A DNA stretch of 64,000 bases from Chryseobacterium oryzae (GTDB taxonomy: Bacteria > Bacteroidota > Bacteroidia > Flavobacteriales > Weeksellaceae): NCBI RefSeq assembly GCF_022811665.1, contig NZ_CP094529.1, positions 1,054,001 through 1,118,000 of the forward strand, in the 5' to 3' direction. Position numbers and translations under genes: made by a program. Below, piece by piece: positions 48,696 to 55,521 of the stretch. Below the pieces are notes generated by a model that was not told where the DNA came from, did not search any database, and saw only the letters and a list, made by a program, of their open reading frames with translations. Position 1 is the first letter of the stretch, and every line of letters starts with the position of its first letter.

Positions 48696-49424
48696 TTACA
48701 TTTCATAGAGTGTTGTATAACAATCAACTCTGTAAGTTTCAATTCTTAAATTATATTCGTCTATATTTTTCGATTCGTTAAATAATTTATAAACTCTTCC
48801 ATTCTCTTTATCCAAAATGTAAGTAGGTCTTATACCATTTTTTCTATCTTCTAATATTTCTTTAAATAATTTTGATGTTCTTTCCAAGCAATTTTTTGGC
48901 TCTTCATCCTTGTATTTTGATTTTCGAGGTGAAAATTCTACAAAATCTTCGAACATTTGAGGTTTTTTTTCAAGCATATCTTCTGTATTTAAAATACTTG
49001 TAATAAGTTGAATAAAAACTTGCTGTTTTTCGTCAACACTTAATTTTAAGTTAACTGCACTATTTTGGAGTTCTTTTTCGAACGTTGTATTTGTTTTAGA
49101 AAATTTGCTTTTTTCAGTTTCATTTTTAAAATTCCAAAAATCATAATACATATTTGAAAGAAAAGGAATTGCATAAAATTTATTTCCTTTTTGAAAGACT
49201 AAAATTTCGTCATAATCTGTTTTATCAATATTACGGTAAAGTGAAATTGCTAAAGAGTTAAATTCAACTTTCTTAATTTTTTCCAGTTTTTTGTCAATAA
49301 ATGGAAATTGTTTAAGAACGAAATTTATGCTTTCTTGTTCATTTTCAGAAACTCTATTTAATTTTTCATTTTTACAAGAAAAAGCAAAACATAATACAAA
49401 AATTATTAAGATTCTGAATTTCAT
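48696..49424 (-). CDS. Cassette gene: lipoprotein of unknown function (first cassette, 242 aa)
   Basis: The lipoprotein signal MKFRILIIFVLCFAFSC has Cys at residue 17. The mature part is helical and polar (EQESINFVLKQFPFIDKKLEK, DYDEILVFQKGNKFYAIPFLS). No family is recognised. ATG 49424 was chosen over an upstream frame that reads through R11. It is the cassette closest to the recombinase gene, the position of the newest cassette in an integron. Stop 11 bp from R10. Confidence 0.7.
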   Translation of the reverse strand: MKFRILIIFVLCFAFSCKNEKLNRVSENEQESINFVLKQFPFIDKKLEKIKKVEFNSLAISLYRNIDKTDYDEILVFQKGNKFYAIPFLSNMYYDFWNFKNETEKSKFSKTNTTFEKELQNSAVNLKLSVDEKQQVFIQLITSILNTEDMLEKKPQMFEDFVEFSPRKSKYKDEEPKNCLERTSKLFKEILEDRKNGIRPTYILDKENGRVYKLFNESKNIDEYNLRIETYRVDCYTTLYEM

Positions 49425-49452
49425 TTTGTTGCGGGGTTTTTGGAAGATTGCA

Positions 49453-49642
49453 GATAACGGAAAAAGTATTGGCGAAGACGGGCAAAAGGAATTCGAAGAA
49501 TTCAATTTTGCGGAGTAGAAGCCAATGCTTTTTCGTGAAAACTAAATTACAAAAAAAGTTGTAACTAAAAGCATTGGCGGCTAAGAATATTCAAATTTTC
49601 AATTTGGATATTCAAGCCCGTTTTTGCCAATACCGTGTTATA
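49453..49642 (-). repeat. attC-like repeat R11 (recombinase-proximal)
   Basis: Full copy, left GATAAC, right GTTATA. The inner stem is ACGGGC/GCCCGT where others have TGCGGG/CCCGCA, again a paired change. No cassette lies on its right side; the recombinase follows after 235 bp. It occupies the place of attI in an integron but looks like the other repeats. Confidence 0.9.
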
Positions 49643-49876
49643 TAAATAATTCAATTTATTGTTACCAATTGCACTTAAAATACTGTAAATAAAGCATTTG
49701 TATTTTTATAATAATTAAATAAATGCAAAAAAAAGCAATTAAAATAGATAATTGTTGTACCAAATGTTGTATCTTTGAATTACAATGCTTCCGTTTATAT
49801 CTTGTTGATTTCATGTTGCTTCATTGGATTGCATTGTCTTTCAAAATTAGTTCAATTTTCTAAAATTTCAAAGATT
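49643..49876. promoter_or_regulatory. Region between array and recombinase, with recombinase promoter
   Basis: TATCTTTG at 49770-49777 exactly matches TAnnTTTG, with TTG at 49752-49754 about 15 bp upstream; this is the likely promoter of the recombinase. The remaining ~120 bp AT-rich segment next to R11 shows inverted CAATTG/GCAATT segments and may hold a primary recombination site or an outward array promoter, but no minus-strand -7 box was found. Confidence 0.5.
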
Positions 49877-51094
49877 ATGGCAACAGTTAAACTTGTTCTT
49901 AGAACACAGCAGAAAGATAAAAACGGAGACAGCCCCTTGTATATTCGGGTTATCAAAGACCGCAAGACCAGATTCATAAGCACAGGTTATAAATTCAAAG
50001 AAAACCAATGGGACGACGAAAAGCAGAGAGTACGCAAAAACTTCCCTAATTCTGCTAGAGTAAATGCGCTATTGTCCCAAAGGATTGCAGATGCGGAAGG
50101 ACACGTTGCAGATTTAGAACGTAAAACAAAATCGGTTTCTGGTAGAAGATTAAAAGAAGCCATAAAAGGAAAAGGCTCGGTTAATTATTTTGCTTATGCC
50201 ACTAATAGATTGGAGCAGATGAAAAATTCTGTTTCCTACAGAACACATAGAGGTTACAAAGATATTCTCGCAAAATTTGAGAAATACAATGGGAGTAAAG
50301 ATTTGAATTTTGATGATATTACATTTAGCTTTCTTAAGGATTTCCAAAACTACTGCAGCAATACGCTTAGTAATAACAATACCACAATAAAATTGTCAAT
50401 GACAGTTTTGGGTAAATTCTACAAAGATGCCATAAAAGAAGATTTGGTTGGTGCAAACCTATACCCTTTCGACAAAATCCAGATTAAAAAAGAAGCGGGA
50501 AAAAGAACTTTCCTAAATAAAGATCAGATTAAAGCTTTTTCAGAAATTGAAGTTAATCCGGAGACTAAGGCCCAAATTATAAAAGATATGTTTTTGTTTT
50601 CGGTTTATGCAGGAGGTCTACGTCTAAGTGATGTTTTGGAATTGAAATGGGAAAACATCAATCTTAACGAAAATAGAATTACCAAAACCATCCGGAAAAC
50701 TGGAAGACTACACAGTTTTAAAATCGGACAGGTGGCAATCAGTATTCTCAACAAGTACAAAACAAAGGAAAGCGAAGAAACTCATTTTGTATTTCCAATG
50801 CTCGTAAATGATACGCCTTATTTTCAAAATAAAGAATACGCCAATGCAGAAATTGAGCGTTGTACTTCTCTCTGTTCTTTGCACCTTAAAAAAATCGGAA
50901 AAGCATTAAAGTTGCCTTTCAATTTATCATTTCATTTAAGCCGCCATACTTTTGCTACCAATGCTTTGAATAACGGAATGCGGATTGAGCACGTCTCAAA
51001 ACTAATGGACCATTCAGACATTGGTATTACTCAAATCTATGCAAAAATCATTTCACAAGAGTTGGATGACGCCGTTGATAAATTCGTATTCTAA
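49877..51094 (+). CDS. Tyrosine recombinase/integrase, Bacteroidota mobile-element type
   Basis: This 405-residue integrase has an N-terminal arm-type DNA-binding domain (ATVKLVLRTQQKDKNGDSPL ... FISTGYKFKENQWDDEKQ), a SAM-like core-binding domain (about 100-200) and the catalytic domain. That domain has Arg in YAGGLRLSDVLELKW, H-x-x-R in HLSRHTFATNAL, His in LMDHSDIG and the Tyr in TQIYAKI. All catalytic residues are present. It resembles integrases of Bacteroidota mobilizable elements and lacks the IntI-specific insert. ATG 49877 matches the family N-terminus. It is divergent from the cassette array. Confidence 0.92.
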   Translation: MATVKLVLRTQQKDKNGDSPLYIRVIKDRKTRFISTGYKFKENQWDDEKQRVRKNFPNSARVNALLSQRIADAEGHVADLERKTKSVSGRRLKEAIKGKGSVNYFAYATNRLEQMKNSVSYRTHRGYKDILAKFEKYNGSKDLNFDDITFSFLKDFQNYCSNTLSNNNTTIKLSMTVLGKFYKDAIKEDLVGANLYPFDKIQIKKEAGKRTFLNKDQIKAFSEIEVNPETKAQIIKDMFLFSVYAGGLRLSDVLELKWENINLNENRITKTIRKTGRLHSFKIGQVAISILNKYKTKESEETHFVFPMLVNDTPYFQNKEYANAEIERCTSLCSLHLKKIGKALKLPFNLSFHLSRHTFATNALNNGMRIEHVSKLMDHSDIGITQIYAKIISQELDDAVDKFVF

Positions 51095-51432
51095 GAAAAA
51101 GTAAACAATTATTTTTTTTAACATGCTCAAAAGTAAACAAAAAGTAAAATTAAGTTTACATATAATGTAAACTTATTTATGCTTTTGTGATAAAAAGTTC
51201 ACTATTTTAGACAAAAAGTTATATAACCTTTATATAACTTTTTGTTTTGTTAAAAATAATTTAAAATTTACTTTATTGTTTATTTCTGTTTTATTAATTT
51301 AGCTTTCAGATGATTATGATGAAATTTTGCAATTGACTTGAATGATAGACGAACAATTTTTATCAAAAACCTCCACAATGATTTACCAAGTGAAAGGAAT
51401 ACAGTTCAATGATCTAAAACACAAAGAGAGAA
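51095..51432. other. Intergenic region with palindromes after the recombinase
   Basis: It contains repeated AAAGTAAAC motifs, a palindrome AAGTTTACAT/ATGTAAACTT (51152-51174), a 13-bp hairpin (51213-51243) and the start of a 44-codon ORF at 51342. This could hold recombinase or excisionase binding sites. Confidence 0.5.
51213..51247. terminator. Hairpin, probable terminator of the recombinase
   Basis: AAAAAGTTATATA and TATATAACTTTTT form a perfect 13-bp stem with loop ACCTT, followed by T-rich sequence. Confidence 0.65.
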
Positions 51433-51476
51433 ATGTCCGACCATTACAATTTATTGGAAACTTCACCGTTTTCTGA
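51342..51476 (+). CDS. Candidate 44-residue ORF overlapping the next gene
   Basis: The frame begins MIDEQFLSKTSTMIYQVKGI and stops at 51474-51476, overlapping the first 44 bp of the RteC-like gene in another frame. Such an overlap could couple translation. No homolog is recognised; the composition is plausible for a protein, but it may be an untranslated leader. Confidence 0.35.
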   Translation: MIDEQFLSKTSTMIYQVKGIQFNDLKHKERNVRPLQFIGNFTVF

Positions 51477-52341
51477 GTTTACTGTCGTTTCAAAAGGAAA
51501 GAATTTTGATGTTGATTTTGATATAGACAAAGAGTTAGTTACCGACTTGCATTCTTACTGCCAACAACTCATTTACAAAACCTTTGCAATTACGCATTCT
51601 CAAATTCCAGATTTTATCAATCATCATTGTAGCCTTGCTAAAAATCCTTTGCATTGGCTAAACAAATTTGAAAAACTTATCCAAGTTAATGTAGAACTAT
51701 TTCATGGAGCTAGAAACGAGAGTAGAATGATGAAGTTTTATACCAGTATGGAATTGAAACGAAATAAATTGGTTGTAGCACAAAAGAAAATACCAAGTAA
51801 AAAACCACCACATCGAGAAATTAATGCTTTTTCAGACGAAAGATACTTCAGCTTCAAAGAAACAAAACTAAAAACGTACAACTACTTAACCATTCAAGAA
51901 CAGGTATATTTTCTTACTTCCGAGATATTTGAGTACAGAACAGCAGACATAGAATTGGTAAATAATAAACTGCCTAATTTTGAATCGGAATGTGAGAAGC
52001 TAATCGGTAAAATTCAAACTCTCGCCAAGATGAAAGCGGATATGGAGCCTATTTCACAGTCCCTCCCTCCTACATTAATGCCATTTTCAAAACTCAAAAT
52101 CAACTGTAATACCAATCAAATAGTCGATGTGTTTTACCAATTATCTAGAGAAATGTTTGTAGATGGAAAACCATTTATTGATGGCAGTGTCAATGACATT
52201 ATTGCAATTATTGCCAATTCTTTTATAGACAAAGGGGGACTTCCTATAAGTCCCCTCACAATAAAAACTATTTTGAAACCTTCACGAGACGACAAACGTC
52301 CAAATTCTGAGAAAAGAATAGACTTAGACGACATTCTATAA
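51433..52341 (+). CDS. RteC-like mobile-element protein
   Basis: This 302-residue soluble protein resembles RteC-type proteins of Bacteroidota conjugative elements in layout: an N-terminal helical part (VTDLHSYCQQLIYKTFAIT), the middle TYNYLTIQEQVYFLTSEIFEYRT, and a C-terminal segment CNTNQIVDVFYQLSREMFVDG...LTIKTILKPSRDDKRPNSEKRI. RteC regulates excision/transfer in CTnDOT. The similarity was judged by eye and is modest. It lies between the recombinase and a helix-turn-helix gene, a typical mobile-element order. Confidence 0.5.
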   Translation: MSDHYNLLETSPFSEFTVVSKGKNFDVDFDIDKELVTDLHSYCQQLIYKTFAITHSQIPDFINHHCSLAKNPLHWLNKFEKLIQVNVELFHGARNESRMMKFYTSMELKRNKLVVAQKKIPSKKPPHREINAFSDERYFSFKETKLKTYNYLTIQEQVYFLTSEIFEYRTADIELVNNKLPNFESECEKLIGKIQTLAKMKADMEPISQSLPPTLMPFSKLKINCNTNQIVDVFYQLSREMFVDGKPFIDGSVNDIIAIIANSFIDKGGLPISPLTIKTILKPSRDDKRPNSEKRIDLDDIL

Positions 52342-52348
52342 AAAACTT

Positions 52349-52388
52349 AGTCCCCAGGAGACCATTTGGAGACCTGGGGACTTTTTTA
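52349..52388 (+). terminator. Intrinsic terminator
   Basis: AGTCCCCAGG and CCTGGGGACT form a GC-rich 10-bp stem followed by TTTTTT. Confidence 0.93.
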
Positions 52389-52430
52389 TTTCACACAACT
52401 TTGCTTCATAATTATAAAACAAGTTTTATT

Positions 52431-52712
52431 ATGGAAGCAATTATTTTATCCAAAGAGCAATTCGACCAACTAATGACGAAAGTAAACGATATTGCCGACA
52501 AAGTACAATCCAAAACCACTCAAAAACAAGAAGTTTTTGTGGATAACGAAGAGTTTATCAAGATGATGAAAATCTCTCGCAGAACAGCACAAACCTGGCG
52601 AGACGAAGGAAAAATTTCATTCTCCCAAGTCGGCAACAAAATCTACTACAAACTTTCCGACATCGAACGCACAATGCAGGACTACTACAACAAATCATTT
52701 CAAAAGAAATAG
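52431..52712 (+). CDS. Excisionase-like helix-turn-helix protein
   Basis: This 93-residue protein has a MerR/excisionase-type winged HTH at residues 40-85: FIKMMKISRRTAQTWRDEGKISFSQVGNKIYYKLSDIERTM. The N-terminal ~35 residues form a helix (LSKEQFDQLMTKVNDIADKV). This is the helix-turn-helix-17 type widespread in Bacteroidota mobile elements, where it regulates excision or transfer. ATG 52431 is the start. Confidence 0.82.
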   Translation: MEAIILSKEQFDQLMTKVNDIADKVQSKTTQKQEVFVDNEEFIKMMKISRRTAQTWRDEGKISFSQVGNKIYYKLSDIERTMQDYYNKSFQKK

Positions 52713-52993
52713 TTGTAAACCAGGTCGACATAGGAAACGGAGGCGTAAAGAAAAATGAATGCTTTGGCGTAAAAAAATCTCTACTGTTTGAGCAAAGGCA
52801 TAGCCAAAGCGAGTTTTAGAGATTTTAGTCAAAGCATTTGTTTTTTAGCCGAGTTTCCAAGTCTTGATCTTTTGGTTCTTTTATATCAAGATAAAAGAAC
52901 ATATAAAACTCATCTAAAATCCTCATTGTCACGCCGAGCTTGTCGAAGCATCTCAAAACATCAACTATCAACAATCAACCAACAGCCAAAATT
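52713..52993. other. Non-coding region with dispersed-repeat sequence
   Basis: No gene is seen. The region contains an imperfect inverted pair CTTTTATATCAAGATAAAAG near 52880 and CGAGCTTGTCGAAGC (52937-52951), a motif that recurs inside the next gene at about 53897-53911. CATCAACTATCAACAATCAACC just before the ATG is a low-complexity tract that also recurs in that gene. Confidence 0.5.
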
Positions 52994-55141
52994 ATGAAAA
53001 CCTCCATATTCCAAAACTTCAACGAAGTTACAGACACGCAACCCATTTCTAAAATTTTAGAAAACATACAAAACGGAACCTATAAAAATCAAGTCATCTA
53101 CTTAAGAAAATCTTTGGCTGATAACAAAAAAGAAGCGGCAGAAAGAATCAAAAAATCACTACCTGCATTCACGCCTAGTGCAACATTCAAAGGGGGTAGG
53201 AAAATGGAATTTCTGCAAGATTACAATAAACTAATATGCTTAGATATCGATAAATTGGAAAAAACAAAACTAGCCGAAGTAAAATCAAAAGCCACACAAA
53301 ACAAATACATTTATGCAGCCTTTATCAGCCCATCCGGAAACGGTTTAAAACTATTCGTAAAAGTAGACTCAGAACAAGAAAATCACAAAGAAACTTTTCT
53401 AAAATTACAACGATATTTTGAAGAATTATTGGCGATAGAAATTGATAGATCTGGCAAGGACATTACAAGACTATGCTTTATATCTTTCGATCCGGAACTT
53501 TTCACAAACGAAAATTCTACCATATTTACAACAGGTATACACGCCCAACAACCATCAACTGACAACTGTCAACCAAAATCTAACAGCCATCAACCATCAA
53601 CCGACAACTACGATGTAATCTACGAGCACACAGTCCGCTTCACAGAGAAAAAAGAACAATTTATAGAGGGCAACCGCAACAATTTTGTCTTTCAATTAGC
53701 TAACAATCTCAACCGAAAAGGCGTTCCCGAATCAATGGCATTAGGCTATATTTTAGCCGATTATAATTATGATGACAAAGAGGTAACCATTGCCATAAAA
53801 AGTGCCTACAATAACACCGCAGACCATAACACAGACGAATTCAAACCGAAAAATAAAAGTGCAACAAATGAGAATAAGAAACCCACATCGGTGGCTGAGC
53901 TTGTCGAAGCCGACGACGAAGAAAAACCCAGCTTCATAGACCGATTAGAAATATTCCTAAACAACCGTTACAACTTCCGATACAACAAGGTATTAGGAAA
54001 ATTAGAGTTCAAAACAATTAAAGCCACAAAGTTCAAACCAATGACCGACTTCACAGAAAACTCAATCCTACGAGAAATTCTAAAAGCTAAAGTGAAATGC
54101 AGCATCAATTCTTTACGGAATTTACTCCATTCCGACTATTGCGAAATGTTCGATCCTTTTGAAGTCTACTTTGAAAATTTGCCTAAAAATGAAAATGATT
54201 TAGATTACGTTCAGCAATTAGCAGATACAATTACCACCACAAAACAAGACCTTTGGCGTATCTGTTTTAAAAAATGGTTTGTCGCTATGGTAGCTTGTGT
54301 TTTGGATGAAAAGCAAGTCAATCAAACGGTAATAGTATTTTCGGGAAAACAAGGCTTAGGAAAAACAACTTGGATAGAAAAACTAATGCCCCAACCCCTC
54401 AAAGAATACATTTTTTCGGGAACCATCAATCCAACTAATAAAGACACTTTAATCCATCTGGCAGAATGTATGTTAATCAATCTCGATGAACTCGAGAATC
54501 TCAACCGTTCAGAAATTGGCAGCTTAAAAGAAATCATTACAAAAACCCATATCAGAATGCGAAAAGCTTACGGACACAACAACGAGAATATGCCAAGAAG
54601 AGCCAGCTTCGCTGGCTCAGTCAACACCGCTCAATTCTTGAACGACACCACAGGCTCACGCCGTTTTCTTTGCTTTGAAGTAGAGCATATCGAATATTCC
54701 CACAACATAGACATCAACAAAGTCTATGCACAGGCTTTTTCTTTATTTTCCAATGGCTTTCGCCATTGGTTCAACCAAGAAGAAATAAAAGAAATAAACC
54801 AAAACAACGAGCAATACCAACTCAGAAGTCCAGAAAAAGAATTGCTTTTAACATGGTTTGAACCTGCGGAAAAAGACAAAGCCCAATACTTCTTCAATAC
54901 CACCCAAATAGCTCAAATTCTTTCCACAAGGGCAAATATCAATATCAATGAAGCAACAGTGCGCAAATTAGGAATGGCGTTGAAAAAGTATAATTTCAAA
55001 AAAATCGTTAAAAACAAAGTCTATGTTTACCCAATAATCCTCCACGAATACGAAGAAGTAGACAAAGACAACAAACAATTTGAAACTCCAAATTCTGAAA
55101 CTTTGGAACAGCAAAAAATACCTTTTAGATTTGATAATTGA
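52994..55141 (+). CDS. Primase-helicase-like protein (BT4734-like N-domain + VirE-type ATPase)
   Basis: This 715-residue replication-type protein of mobile elements has two parts. The N-terminal part is BT4734/primase-like (LICLDIDKLE, ISPSGNGLKLFVKV, ITRLCFISFDPEL). The C-terminal part is the virulence-associated protein E ATPase: VFSGKQGLGKTTWIEKLMP (Walker A), MLINLDELENLN (Walker B) and RRASFAGSVN. It probably supports replication or maintenance of the element. The linker carries odd low-complexity insertions (QPSTDN repeats; VAELVEADDE). ATG 52994 follows the low-complexity leader. Confidence 0.85.
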   Translation: MKTSIFQNFNEVTDTQPISKILENIQNGTYKNQVIYLRKSLADNKKEAAERIKKSLPAFTPSATFKGGRKMEFLQDYNKLICLDIDKLEKTKLAEVKSKATQNKYIYAAFISPSGNGLKLFVKVDSEQENHKETFLKLQRYFEELLAIEIDRSGKDITRLCFISFDPELFTNENSTIFTTGIHAQQPSTDNCQPKSNSHQPSTDNYDVIYEHTVRFTEKKEQFIEGNRNNFVFQLANNLNRKGVPESMALGYILADYNYDDKEVTIAIKSAYNNTADHNTDEFKPKNKSATNENKKPTSVAELVEADDEEKPSFIDRLEIFLNNRYNFRYNKVLGKLEFKTIKATKFKPMTDFTENSILREILKAKVKCSINSLRNLLHSDYCEMFDPFEVYFENLPKNENDLDYVQQLADTITTTKQDLWRICFKKWFVAMVACVLDEKQVNQTVIVFSGKQGLGKTTWIEKLMPQPLKEYIFSGTINPTNKDTLIHLAECMLINLDELENLNRSEIGSLKEIITKTHIRMRKAYGHNNENMPRRASFAGSVNTAQFLNDTTGSRRFLCFEVEHIEYSHNIDINKVYAQAFSLFSNGFRHWFNQEEIKEINQNNEQYQLRSPEKELLLTWFEPAEKDKAQYFFNTTQIAQILSTRANININEATVRKLGMALKKYNFKKIVKNKVYVYPIILHEYEEVDKDNKQFETPNSETLEQQKIPFRFDN
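53888..53913 (+). repeat. Dispersed hairpin repeat inside the primase-helicase gene
   Basis: GGTGGCTGAGCTTGTCGAAGCC encodes an in-frame VAELVEA insert in the linker region; the core GAGCTTGTCGAAGC also occurs in the non-coding leader (52938-52951). GCTT/AAGC forms the hairpin stem. This looks like a mobile dispersed repeat, though only two copies are in this window. Confidence 0.55.
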
Positions 55142-55144
55142 TAG

Positions 55145-55168
55145 CGAGTGCAATAAAGCACTCGTTTT
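55145..55168 (+). terminator. Intrinsic terminator
   Basis: CGAGTGC and GCACTCG arms with a 6-nt loop are followed by TTTT directly after the primase-helicase stop. Confidence 0.85.
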
Positions 55169-55521
55169 CCTTATATTTCCTCAAAGTAACAACGTAAGTA
55201 ACGTAAGTGATTTTTCACAAAACACTTTTTAATTTTTTTCCTACGAAAAAAAAAATGCTGAACTAGAGTAGAATAGTGCAAACCGCGCACCTCGCTTCTT
55301 TTCTTTGCTCTTATCCCCTTCTTTTAAATAGTTTTTTTTAAACTCTAAAATAAAAATAATCTTTTTGCCGATTTTCTCTTACGTTCTTACGCATTTACGG
55401 TTTTCCGTAATTTGCGTTTGATTACTTTTTGTATATTTATAAATTGCTTAACACAATAAAATTATTTGCAAGTTTTTAAACTAAAAACCTAATAAACGAT
55501 TAATTAATGATAGTCTCGGAC
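55169..55521. other. Upstream region of the defence-like operon
   Basis: AT-rich spacer without ORFs. It includes two direct copies of AACGTAAGT (55191-55208) and the imperfect palindrome ACGCATTTACGG-TTTT-CCGTAATTTGCGT (55389-55417), which may be an operator or attenuator. The -7 box of the operon is not clear (TATATTTA near 55432 has one mismatch). Confidence 0.5.
55389..55417. promoter_or_regulatory. Palindrome upstream of the operon, candidate operator
   Basis: TTACGG/CCGTAA and ACGCA/TGCGT arms pair around a TTTT centre. It lies about 105-130 bp before the first start codon. The neighbouring genes encode DNA-binding domains, so autoregulation is possible (inference). Confidence 0.45.

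Larger units (their letters stand above)
37853..49642 (-). mobile_element. Integron-like gene-cassette array with attC-like repeats
   Basis: Ten full 190-193-bp repeats and one half repeat alternate with single cassettes whose genes all read on the minus strand, away from the tyrosine recombinase at 49877. Each repeat starts NNNAAC and ends GTTNNN on the plus strand. For all ten cassettes with both ends visible, the NNN after GTT at one end is the reverse complement of the NNN before AAC at the other end of the same cassette, and the neighbouring TGCAG/CTGCA also pair. Gene stops lie 6-12 bp from the core; gene starts lie about 28-43 bp from the other core. These are the properties of integron cassettes and attC sites (known biology), but these sites are longer than typical attC, and no recognisable IntI is present. 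Calling it an integron or CALIN relative is inference. Confidence 0.8.

Noticed and set aside
38641..49642. CRISPR array
   Set aside because: Repeats are ~190 bp, strongly structured, and separated by 460-1,800 bp holding genes; there are no short uniform spacers and no cas genes.
49453..49642. R11 as a true attI site
   Set aside because: It has the same sequence and fold as the other repeats; attI sites are unrelated in sequence and do not need the hairpin. Only its position is attI-like.
52788..52997. Short ORF in the leader of the primase-helicase gene
   Set aside because: Composed of dispersed-repeat sequence and low-complexity tract; no coding signature.
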